A DNA stretch of 8,231 nucleotides from CAYSBE01 sp044337585 (lineage in GTDB: Bacteria; Bacteroidota; Bacteroidia; UKL13-3): the NCBI GenBank assembly GCA_044337585.1, contig JBIINH010000096.1, positions 1 to 8,231 of the forward strand, in the 5' to 3' direction. Within the stretch, counting starts at the first letter, position 1, and the number at the start of each line of letters is the position of its first letter. Shown piece by piece: positions 1 to 6,868 of this stretch. The notes beneath the pieces are model-generated. The model did not search any database and was not told where the DNA came from. It was given only the letters and a program-made list of their open reading frames with translations. The translations under genes and the position numbers were made by a program.

Positions 1-1
1 T

Positions 2-877
2 AATGTTGGAGGTATTACTCCAAGTACACAAGTAAATATTAACGGCCTTAAAATTGGGCAGGTTGAAAAAATTTCAATGCTCAAACCTGGAGATCCAAGC
101 AAAATATTGGTATCGTTTATTGTATTAAGTGATGTGAAAATAGCAAAAGGCTCTGAAGCATTTATTGCCGCATCTGACTTGTTGGGCACTAAGGTGATAG
201 AGATATTTCTTGCCAAGGGCGATACCTATTTAGCCAAAGATGACACGCTAGTAGGCATGATTGAGGAGTCCCTATCAACTTCAATTAGCAAAATGGTTTC
301 GCCATTAAAAGATAAAAGTGAGCAAGTTTTGGTTGCGCTTGATCGGGTATTGAGTAGCATGAATGATGTATTTGATTCAACAGGTACTAAAAAATTATCA
401 AAAAGCGTAAATGATTTATCTGCCACAATTAATAATGTAAAAAATATTACCCAACGTTTCGATGAATTATCAGCCAATGAAAGTGAACGTATTACCCAGA
501 TGCTAATCAATTTGGAATCAATTACACGTAACTTAAAACAAAACAATGAGGTGATAACCTCCTCCCTTAAAAATATTAATAGAATTACAGACTCAATAGC
601 TGCTTCTGATTTAACTAAAACCATTAACAATGTAAAAGATGTTATGGCTCAAATGACTGTAGCGCTTCAAAATATAAATAATGGGAACGGTACGTTAGGC
701 AAATTGGCTAAAGACGATTCATTATATATCAACCTTAATAACTCAAGTAGGGAGCTTTCTCTTTTGTTAAAAGATATGCAAGAATATCCGGGCAGGTATG
801 TGCACGTATCTGTTTTTGGAGGAAAGAAGCAGGCAAAGGAAGCAGATAAAAAAAGAGAGCAAGACAAAAGCAAATAG
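2..877 (+). CDS. MlaD/MCE-family lipid transport protein, 5' partial
   Basis: This is the C-terminal 291 residues of an MCE-domain protein, the substrate-binding subunit of Mla-type ABC systems that move phospholipids between inner and outer membranes. The frame is open to the left edge, so the true start and the expected N-terminal membrane anchor are outside the window; the ATG at 77 is internal. Visible residues 11-24 (VNINGLKIGQVEKI) match the MCE core pattern of a V-x-NG-x-x-VG-x-V-x-x-I strand. From about visible residue 85 to 225 it is rich in heptad-like hydrophobic spacing with many N, S, T and K residues, as expected for the long helical domain after MCE. A GTLGKL motif (230-235) and YPGRYVHVSVFG (262-273) follow, both typical of Bacteroidota MlaD homologues, then a short K/E/D-rich tail. 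The ABC ATPase and permease partners usually lie upstream and cannot be seen here. The gene converges with the lipoprotein gene 26 bases away. Confidence 0.88.
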   Translation, partial: NVGGITPSTQVNINGLKIGQVEKISMLKPGDPSKILVSFIVLSDVKIAKGSEAFIAASDLLGTKVIEIFLAKGDTYLAKDDTLVGMIEESLSTSISKMVSPLKDKSEQVLVALDRVLSSMNDVFDSTGTKKLSKSVNDLSATINNVKNITQRFDELSANESERITQMLINLESITRNLKQNNEVITSSLKNINRITDSIAASDLTKTINNVKDVMAQMTVALQNINNGNGTLGKLAKDDSLYINLNNSSRELSLLLKDMQEYPGRYVHVSVFGGKKQAKEADKKREQDKSK

Positions 878-903
878 GTTGGTTTTGCCTGTCTTAGAAA
901 CCT

Positions 904-1449
904 TTAATCATTATCTTCCAAATCTTTTATTGCTTCATCAATCATCTTTTCAATGGTTTCTTTGTCCTTTTCACTCAATGATCTTTGCATTTTTGCTTGT
1001 TGTTTAAGTTTTTTATAGATTGTTTTTTTACGTGCTTCTAATGCTACCCAAGTGATATAATTGTTTTGCTTGGTTTTGTATTGTTTCTCATCAATCACAT
1101 CAATCTCTACCAATATTTGGCTCATCACTTCACGTGTAAGCTGCTGGAAGCGTTCATTGAAATCACCAATAGAACCTTCAACTTGTCTTTCTCCTTTATA
1201 ACTTTCGCTCACATTTTTTATTTGGGTTTGTACACTTGATGCCAATCTCTGTTTGGCAGAAAGCATTGCTTTATCTTTACTGGTTTCAAGGTTCATACTT
1301 TCACCACTGGCCACTGCTCTAACAAATCGCCTGTTGGTTTCATATTTGCTTCCTTTAAATGGTGTTTTTACTTCCGTCATTCCATCAGGAGTACTTTTAC
1401 ATCCGGCAATTGCTACAACTGCCAATAAAATGATTGCATATTTTTTCAT
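904..1449 (-). CDS. LPP20-like lipoprotein
   Basis: A 181-residue predicted lipoprotein. Residues 1-16 form a signal peptide (MKKY, then a hydrophobic stretch) ending in IAGC, with Cys17 the likely lipidated residue. The residues just after it (KSTPDG) show no acidic run of the kind that marks surface-exposed Bacteroidota lipoproteins, so a periplasm-facing location is my inference. Residues about 42-140 resemble LPP20-type lipoproteins: a small ASGES motif, an A-x-x-x-A-x-x-x-LA helix (DKAMLSAKQRLASSV), then WVALEARKK near 134-142. The C-terminal 40 residues are a highly charged, probably helical tail ending in LEDND. The biochemical role of LPP20 proteins is not established. The gene is last in the minus-strand run, 44 bases after the gldN-like gene, and is probably co-transcribed with it. 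The ATG at 1449 is chosen because it directly precedes the signal peptide. The lipoprotein call is firm; the family call is moderate. Confidence 0.75.
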   Translation of the reverse strand: MKKYAIILLAVVAIAGCKSTPDGMTEVKTPFKGSKYETNRRFVRAVASGESMNLETSKDKAMLSAKQRLASSVQTQIKNVSESYKGERQVEGSIGDFNERFQQLTREVMSQILVEIDVIDEKQYKTKQNNYITWVALEARKKTIYKKLKQQAKMQRSLSEKDKETIEKMIDEAIKDLEDND

Positions 1450-1493
1450 AATTGATATTGTTTAATTGTGTTAAGAAAATATCGTACCAAAGT

Positions 1494-2294
1494 TTAATGT
1501 TCGTTTAAATCTGATTCAGATGCTTGTTGTTCACTTTTCTTTCTTTCTGCTTCAATTAATGCAAACAACCCATTTTTTCTAATTTCTGGGTCATCAAGTA
1601 TACTGATATCATTTGCATTTGATTCTTTTATAATAAAGCTGTGAAAACGTCTTTGTTCAAACCAATCAAAAAACGAAAGTTGTAAACGATCATTGCCAGG
1701 GTTGAATACCTTGTAATTTATCAACACTTTTCTTAAATCTTGACCTTCTTTGCGGTCATAATACTTTATCCAACAATATGCTTGAACGCCTAAGTCAATA
1801 CCAGCAACTTTTTCTTGATACAAGGGTGCAATGCCAATTATTTGTGCTTTTTGAACCCCATGTTTTTCGTCAAAATACCATTCTTCCATCAGTAGAAGTT
1901 GTGTTATTCGTTCTGTTGGATCAAAGGGATTAATTACTGTATCAATTTTGGTTATTGAAGGATCATCAGGGTCTATAGGGGTTTCAACAAAATCGGTATC
2001 GTTCCCTTTTCTATTAAGCTTTTCAATGCCAATACTTCTACTCAATGAGTCACTTGAATATGCAATCAAATCACCATTCATAAGGTGTTTGTGCATTATC
2101 AGTATGATATTACTTTTAGGCCATGTTGCTACTTTGTTGTATTTCTCTTCTAAATCAATTATCCTCCAAACTCTTTTTGAAATAAGGTAATTAGACTCTC
2201 GAAGTACGGGAGGTGGAATAACAGGAACCTGAGCTAGGGCAACTGTTGAGATTACTAAGCATACAGTTAAAATGGTAACCCTTTGCATCATCAT
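1494..2294 (-). CDS. gldN: GldN/PorN-like type IX secretion / gliding motility protein
   Basis: A 266-residue secreted protein of the GldN/PorN family. In the characterised type IX secretion system (T9SS), this periplasmic subunit forms a ring with the lipoprotein GldK/PorK under the outer membrane. A signal peptide covers residues 1-21 (cleavage probably ALA|Q), followed by a proline-rich PVIPPP stretch. Family motifs recognised by eye are KRVWRIIDLEEKYN (40-53), EEWYFDEKHGVQKAQIIGIAPL (137-158), a CWIKYY strand (174-179) and FFDWFEQRRFHSFIIKESN (208-226), which match the order seen in Flavobacterium GldN. At 266 residues it is shorter than the roughly 300 or more I recall for characterised members, mainly at the N-terminal side. 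A D/P-rich insert (about 99-128) lies before the WYFD motif. It is not next to gldK, gldL or gldM, so it may be a second copy or a relocated single copy. Its ATG abuts the heptose kinase stop codon (TAAATG), and three consecutive ATGs make the exact start uncertain by two codons. Confidence 0.82.
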   Translation of the reverse strand: MMMQRVTILTVCLVISTVALAQVPVIPPPVLRESNYLISKRVWRIIDLEEKYNKVATWPKSNIILIMHKHLMNGDLIAYSSDSLSRSIGIEKLNRKGNDTDFVETPIDPDDPSITKIDTVINPFDPTERITQLLLMEEWYFDEKHGVQKAQIIGIAPLYQEKVAGIDLGVQAYCWIKYYDRKEGQDLRKVLINYKVFNPGNDRLQLSFFDWFEQRRFHSFIIKESNANDISILDDPEIRKNGLFALIEAERKKSEQQASESDLNEH

Positions 2295-2297
2295 TTA
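2286..2297 (-). other. TAAATGATGATG junction, hldA to gldN-like gene
   Basis: On the minus strand the kinase stop TAA is followed with no gap by three in-frame ATG codons that open the gldN-like gene (MMMQRV). Reinitiation after termination is the likely mode of translation, and any of the three ATGs could be used. All three leave an intact signal peptide, so the mature protein would be the same. Confidence 0.7.
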
Positions 2298-3272
2298 CAA
2301 TATATTCAAATCGTTAATTTCTTGCTGTAATTTGAGCTTATTAATCGGCACCACACCCACCTCTTCACACACAATACCTCCTGCTAAATTTGCAACAGCT
2401 GCTATTTTATCGGGATGCATTTTTAAGGCAAAACACAAAGCCGCAACACTAATTACAGTATCTCCAGCACCACTCACATCAGCAATTTGGCGAAGGTGAG
2501 CTGGTATATAATGAAATTTTTTACCATCGGTCATCATTACTCCTTTTTCACTCATGGTTACCATAGCATGCTTAAGCTTTAAGCTAGTCATTAAATTGGA
2601 AATAGAGGTTTCAAATGTAGGCTTATCTTCCTCATCAAATTCTATTTTTAGCCCATCTTTTAATTCCTTTAAATTTGGTTTAAACAAATCAGCTCCGATA
2701 AAATAATTGAAATTTCGTTTCTTGGGATCTACCACTACCGGGATTCCTTTTTCCTGCGCTTTCTCTATAATCTGTTGGATGTTTTTATTAGTTAATACAC
2801 CTTTGTCATAGTCCTCAAAAATTAGCGCATCAGAATGGTTAATAAGTTGACTTATTCTAGAAACCAACTCGTTGCTTTCATCGTTGGTAATTGGATGAGT
2901 GTCCTCAGTATCGATTCTTAACATTTGTGTGGCTTGAGAGATAACACGTAGCTTGACAGTTGTTGTTCTATCATCAGATCTCACAATGCCGCGCGTGTCT
3001 ACTTTATTTTGCTCAAAAAGTTCTATAAGTTCATCACCTTCTTTATCGTTTCCTACTACGCTGCATACAATAGGCTGAGCGCCAAGAGCAACTAAATTCA
3101 TCGCCACATTTGCAGCACCTCCTAATCTGCTTTCTTTTGTTTCCACTGCTACAACCGGCACAGGCGCCTCTGGCGAAATACGTTCTACTTTGCCAAAGTA
3201 ATAGGCATCAATCATTACGTCTCCTACCACCAAAATTTTTAGACCTTCAAATTGTGTAATTAGATTTTTCAT
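2295..3272 (-). CDS. hldA: D-glycero-beta-D-manno-heptose-7-phosphate kinase (PfkB family)
   Basis: A 325-residue PfkB sugar kinase of the RfaE/HldE type. It should phosphorylate D-glycero-D-manno-heptose 7-phosphate at C1 in the cytosol, a step towards ADP-heptose for the LPS inner core. Diagnostic residues are GDVMID (17-22), ERISPEAPVPV (30-40, characteristic of the RfaE1 branch rather than ribokinases), the first PfkB signature around GGAANVAMNL (51-60), EDYDKGVL (153-160), VDPKKRNF (181-188), KPNLKE (198-203) and the ATP/anion-hole signature DVSGAGDTV (265-273) with Asp271 as catalytic base. The protein ends shortly after the kinase fold, so the C-terminal nucleotidyltransferase domain of fused E. 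coli HldE is missing; a separate HldC/RfaE2 should be encoded elsewhere. Its ATG overlaps the aminotransferase stop by one base (TAATG) and its own stop touches the gldN-like ATG. Substrate assignment rests on motif similarity; another sugar kinase is possible but less likely. Confidence 0.87.
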   Translation of the reverse strand: MKNLITQFEGLKILVVGDVMIDAYYFGKVERISPEAPVPVVAVETKESRLGGAANVAMNLVALGAQPIVCSVVGNDKEGDELIELFEQNKVDTRGIVRSDDRTTTVKLRVISQATQMLRIDTEDTHPITNDESNELVSRISQLINHSDALIFEDYDKGVLTNKNIQQIIEKAQEKGIPVVVDPKKRNFNYFIGADLFKPNLKELKDGLKIEFDEEDKPTFETSISNLMTSLKLKHAMVTMSEKGVMMTDGKKFHYIPAHLRQIADVSGAGDTVISVAALCFALKMHPDKIAAVANLAGGIVCEEVGVVPINKLKLQQEINDLNIL

Positions 3273-3274
3273 TA
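3270..3274 (-). other. TAATG stop/start overlap, aminotransferase to hldA
   Basis: On the minus strand the aminotransferase stop TAA and the kinase ATG share one base. This arrangement usually means that ribosomes finishing the first gene restart on the second, so the two proteins are likely made from one transcript in coupled amounts. The overlap is read directly; the coupling is inference. Confidence 0.8.
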
Positions 3275-4468
3275 ATTCAGTTTTTCTAATGCGTTTTTAA
3301 TCCTATTCATGGCTTCGGTTAATTTATCATTGCTGGTTGCAAATGAGATGCGCACACAATCTGGTGCTCCAAAAGCCTCTCCCGTAACCATCGATACATG
3401 TGCATCATGTAATAAATACATACACAAATCAGTTGCACTCTTGATATGATACGATTCAAAGGACTTCCCAAAATAATAGCTTATATCAGGAAACGCATAA
3501 AAAGCACCTTCTGGAATATTGCACTTTAATCCTTTCAAGTTTTTTAGCGCACCTACAACCAAATCGCGTCTTTCTCTATAAGCATTGCACATATCAATTG
3601 TTGGCTCTAATGGGCCATTAAGTGCCGCTACTGATGCATGTTGTGCTATGCTATTCGTACCTGATGTAAATTGCCCTTGAATTTTTTCACAAGCTGTAGC
3701 AAGTTCAACATCCGTTGCGATATACCCGATTCTCCAACCGGTCATGGCAAAACCTTTACTCATTCCATTCACAATGGTCACTTGGTTTTTCATTCCATCA
3801 ATTTCAGCAATGCTCACATGCTTGTTATTGAAATTGATGTATTCATAAATTTCGTCTGATATTACATGGATTTGGCTATGTTTTTTAAAAACAAAAGCGA
3901 GTTGCTCCAATTCATTTTTACTGTATACTGATCCTGTTGGATTACAAGGTGATGAGAAAATAAAAGACTTGGTTTTTGTTGTTATGGCAGCTTCAAGTTG
4001 TTTGCTGGTAATTTTATAATCATGATCAACATCTGCATGTATAAAAATAGGTACGCCACCAGCAAGTTTCACCATTTCACTATAACTTACCCAGTACGGA
4101 GTTGGAATAATTACTTCATCACCTTCATCTATCAAAGCCATAAACAGATTCATGATAGATTGTTTAGCTCCTGTTGATACCACAATATTTTCAACGTGAT
4201 AATTTAATCCATTATCCCTTTTCAGTTTATCACAAATGGCTTTGCGCAATTCAGGGATGCCTGCAACAGGAGTGTAGAAAGTCATCCCTTTGTTCAAGGC
4301 TTCAATAGCGGCATCCTTGATGTGCTTAGGTGTTTGAAAATCGGGTTCACCCAAACTTAGGCTTATCACGTCATGGCCTTGAGCCATCAACTCGCGCGAG
4401 AGTTTAGCCATTGCTATTGTTTGTGGTTCATTAATACGTTGCGTTCTATCGGCAAGTTTGCAATTCAT
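3272..4468 (-). CDS. PLP-dependent class I aminotransferase (aspartate aminotransferase, subgroup Ib type)
   Basis: A 398-residue cytosolic fold-type I aminotransferase, full length for the family. Likely reaction: reversible transfer of the amino group between aspartate and 2-oxoglutarate. Visible motifs are SLGEPDFQTP (37-46), STGAKQSI (98-105), PTPYWVSY (122-129), SPCNPTG (173-179, with Asn176 contacting PLP), SDEIYE (204-209, with Asp205 pairing the pyridine nitrogen and Tyr208), MSKGFAMTGWRIGY (236-249, with Lys238 forming the Schiff base) and VRISFA (372-377, with Arg373 binding the substrate carboxylate). The overall pattern follows the Thermus-type Ib aspartate aminotransferases. Some members of that group also act on prephenate, so a role in tyrosine/phenylalanine synthesis cannot be excluded; no gene symbol is given for that reason. 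The gene starts 33 bases after the rel stop codon and its stop overlaps the start of hldA, so it sits inside the operon and is probably translationally coupled to the kinase. Confidence 0.9.
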   Translation of the reverse strand: MNCKLADRTQRINEPQTIAMAKLSRELMAQGHDVISLSLGEPDFQTPKHIKDAAIEALNKGMTFYTPVAGIPELRKAICDKLKRDNGLNYHVENIVVSTGAKQSIMNLFMALIDEGDEVIIPTPYWVSYSEMVKLAGGVPIFIHADVDHDYKITSKQLEAAITTKTKSFIFSSPCNPTGSVYSKNELEQLAFVFKKHSQIHVISDEIYEYINFNNKHVSIAEIDGMKNQVTIVNGMSKGFAMTGWRIGYIATDVELATACEKIQGQFTSGTNSIAQHASVAALNGPLEPTIDMCNAYRERRDLVVGALKNLKGLKCNIPEGAFYAFPDISYYFGKSFESYHIKSATDLCMYLLHDAHVSMVTGEAFGAPDCVRISFATSNDKLTEAMNRIKNALEKLN

Positions 4469-4501
4469 TGCTGCGAATATATTTAATATATGATTGAGAG
4501 T

Positions 4502-6757
4502 TTATGTTAGTTTAATATTAACCGAGGTGGAGGCGTCTTCTCTTTTTACTTTAATTAGTGGACTTGAAGATTTTATCTTGTTCATCAAGTCTTCTAAATG
4601 TGATGTATTCTGTACTTCCAATTCAATGAGTCCTTCAAATGAGCCTTCCATCGAACGGAAGTTAATTCCATGCATATTGATTTGAAGTTCTTTCGAAATG
4701 ATATCTGTAATAGTACTCACTATGCCCACACTATCAATTCCACTCACTTTAATATTTGTAATAAATGAACGTGCTTCATCATCTTGAGCAGACCATTTTG
4801 CCCTTATAATTCGATAACCATAATTAGACATTAGCCCTATTGCATTTGGGCAATTGGTTCGATGTATTTTTATGCCTTCACCAACTGTAACAAACCCAAA
4901 AATTTCGTCACCAGGTATTGGATTGCAACATTTAGCATAGGTGTAGGGTAGGTCAATATCTTCACTTAAAATTACACCTTCAGTAGGCTTTCCTTTTTTC
5001 GGTTTGGCCTGATTATGAGCCGTTTTAGTTCTAGATTCAATGAGTGTTTTCGACTTTTGTGCTTTTGCTTCTGCAAGTAAATCTTTAATATTTACTTTGG
5101 TCTTATCCAATTTGCCAAGTGCCAATTGGACATATAAATCTGAAACGCTTGGAAGCCGAAGTGCATAAATCAAGTCGTTTAAGTTGTCACTGTTAAAAGG
5201 AATTTTCTCAGACGCAAATTTACGCTCAAGCATTTCTTTACCCATAACGGAAGAACGCATTTTCTCCTGTTTGAAATAGTCTCTAATTTTTGACTTTGCT
5301 TTGGCAGTGATAACAAAGTTTAGCCATTCTTCTTTTGGTGTTTGTTTACTTGAGGTTATAATTTCAACCTGATCGCCATTTGATAACTTGTGAGAGATAG
5401 GAACCAACTTGTTGTTTACTTTTCCACCAATGCATAATGAACCTAAGTCGGAGTGAATATCGTATGCAAAATCAACAATAGTGGAGCCATTGGGCATTTT
5501 TCTTAATTCCCCTTTTGGCGTAAAAAGAAATATTTCGTCTGTGTATAAGTTAAGTTTGAAATCGTCTAAAAAGTCAAGTGCATTAGAGTCTGAGTTTTCT
5601 AAAATCTCTCTTACAATTGCCAACCATTCTTCTAGTGCAGCATCCGATGAGAGTTGACCATCTTTTTCTTTATACTTCCAGTGTGCAGCATACCCTTTTT
5701 CTGCAATTTCATCCATTCGCTTACTTCGAATTTGCACTTCCACCCATTGCCCCTTGGGTCCCATTACTGTAGTGTGTAATGATTCGTATCCATTTGATTT
5801 TGGTGTAGAAATCCAATCACGAAGCCTATCAGGATTTGGTTTGTAGTAGTCTGTTACAATAGAATAGGCATTCCAACAATCTGATTTTTCATTTTCATAA
5901 TCGCTATCAATAATGATTCTGATAGCAAATAAGTCATACACCTCTTCAAATGGTACATTTTGCAAGCGCATTTTATTTAAAATAGAATGAATGGACTTGG
6001 GTCTTCCTTTTATTTCAAATTTTAATCCTTCTTGACTTAACGACTCCGTTATTGGCACACAAAAGCTTTTGATGTATCGATTTCGTTGTGATTTGGTTTC
6101 TTGTAGTTTGTTTTTAACAAAATTGTACTTTTCAGGTTCAAGGTACTTTGTAGCCAAGTCTTCTAGTTCTGTTTTGATGGCATATAAGCCTAGTCTATGG
6201 GCCAACGGTGCATACACATAATGTGTTTCTGATGCTATTTTCAATTGCGACTTAGGAGACATGTGTTCCAATGTTCGCATATTATGCAACCTATCAGCCA
6301 ATTTAATTAAGATAACCCTTACATCATCACTTAAGGTAAGCAGCATTTTTTTAAAATTCTCTGCTTGCATGGATTTATCTTGCTGATCAAATACTCCGGA
6401 GATTTTTGTAAGGCCATCAATTATTGAGGCAGTTTTTGCACTAAAATTGTGCTTTATATCTTCTAATGTTATATGTGTATCTTCTACAGTATCATGAAGT
6501 AGAGCACAAATAATAGATGTTGCTCCTAGACCAATTTCTTCTGTACAAATTTGTGCTACTGCTAATGGATGAAGAATGTATGGATCTCCTGATTTTCTAC
6601 GCATATTTTTATGCGCATCCAATGCCATTTCAAAAGCTTTTCTTATTTCTTTTTTGTCTCCACGGTCTAGGGTGCGCCTGCTCGACTTCAACAAACTTCG
6701 GTAAGCCTTTACTATTTCCTTATTTTCTTTGTCGATATCAAATTGAATTTCATTCAT
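4502..6757 (-). CDS. rel: Bifunctional (p)ppGpp synthetase/hydrolase (RelA/SpoT family, long Rel)
   Basis: A complete 751-residue long RSH enzyme that makes and degrades the alarmone (p)ppGpp, controlling the stringent response. The HD hydrolase domain (about 45-195) keeps its metal and catalytic residues: His63, HDTVEDT (88-94) and KLADRLHN (152-159). The synthetase domain (about 245-365) has GRPKSIHSI (251-259), YDLFAIRI (274-281), the charge motif RLRD (311-314), KSNGYESLHTTV (320-331) and WVEVQIRS (338-345) with the probable catalytic Glu340, then AAHWKYKE. The basic RxRD motif corresponds to RxKD of bifunctional enzymes rather than ExDD of RelA-only synthetases, so both activities are expected. 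The regulatory half has TGS (about 405-467, FLFTPKGELRKMPNGSTIVDF), a helical segment, a basic linker (575-592), a zinc-finger-like domain with Cys610, Cys611, His632 and Cys636, and a C-terminal ACT domain (about 663-740). First gene of the minus-strand run; the ATG at 6757 gives the expected N-terminus. Confidence 0.95.
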   Translation of the reverse strand: MNEIQFDIDKENKEIVKAYRSLLKSSRRTLDRGDKKEIRKAFEMALDAHKNMRRKSGDPYILHPLAVAQICTEEIGLGATSIICALLHDTVEDTHITLEDIKHNFSAKTASIIDGLTKISGVFDQQDKSMQAENFKKMLLTLSDDVRVILIKLADRLHNMRTLEHMSPKSQLKIASETHYVYAPLAHRLGLYAIKTELEDLATKYLEPEKYNFVKNKLQETKSQRNRYIKSFCVPITESLSQEGLKFEIKGRPKSIHSILNKMRLQNVPFEEVYDLFAIRIIIDSDYENEKSDCWNAYSIVTDYYKPNPDRLRDWISTPKSNGYESLHTTVMGPKGQWVEVQIRSKRMDEIAEKGYAAHWKYKEKDGQLSSDAALEEWLAIVREILENSDSNALDFLDDFKLNLYTDEIFLFTPKGELRKMPNGSTIVDFAYDIHSDLGSLCIGGKVNNKLVPISHKLSNGDQVEIITSSKQTPKEEWLNFVITAKAKSKIRDYFKQEKMRSSVMGKEMLERKFASEKIPFNSDNLNDLIYALRLPSVSDLYVQLALGKLDKTKVNIKDLLAEAKAQKSKTLIESRTKTAHNQAKPKKGKPTEGVILSEDIDLPYTYAKCCNPIPGDEIFGFVTVGEGIKIHRTNCPNAIGLMSNYGYRIIRAKWSAQDDEARSFITNIKVSGIDSVGIVSTITDIISKELQINMHGINFRSMEGSFEGLIELEVQNTSHLEDLMNKIKSSSPLIKVKREDASTSVNIKLT

Positions 6758-6868
6758 ATGGTGTCACAAAATAACGAATTTGTAGCAAAATAAATTTTCA
6801 CTTTAATTTACAAATTGTTAATCAAATTGAATAAAACATATATTAGCAATCACAAAACTGAAATTTTT
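6758..6868. promoter_or_regulatory. Divergent spacer between rel and the permease gene
   Basis: This very AT-rich 111-base spacer must hold the start signals for rel (leftward) and the permease (rightward). No exact Bacteroidota -7 element (TAnnTTTG) is present on either strand. The best minus-strand candidate is TTTG at 6814-6811, then 17 bases, then TTATTTTG at 6793-6786, a one-mismatch version of the -7 box. It would place the rel transcript start a few bases further on, leaving a leader of roughly 20 bases. Two short direct repeats are seen: CAAAATAA at 6767-6774 and 6786-6793, and CAAATTG at 6811-6817 and 6823-6829. No Shine-Dalgarno-like purine run precedes either ATG, as is common in this phylum. 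That a promoter is here is near certain from gene arrangement; its exact place is a guess. Confidence 0.35.

Noticed and set aside
226..630. 134-codon open frame on the minus strand inside the MlaD-like gene
   Set aside because: Antisense to a clearly conserved coding region, with no recognisable domain; it is a shadow frame.
870..888. Possible terminator hairpin in the convergent gap (GCAAA ... TTTGC, 5-base stem, 9-base loop)
   Set aside because: The stem is short and AT-rich and no T-run follows on either strand, so it is not a supportable terminator.
1491..1500. TAAACTTTG on the minus strand before the lipoprotein gene as a separate promoter
   Set aside because: It has three rather than two bases between TA and TTTG, lies on the gldN stop codon, and no good -33 box was seen; co-transcription is simpler.
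4477..4491. Perfect AT palindrome ATATATT-T-AATATAT in the 33-base gap between rel and the aminotransferase gene
   Set aside because: Only A and T, with a one-base centre too small for a hairpin loop; in sequence this AT-rich such a palindrome is expected by chance, and no second copy was seen that would suggest an operator.
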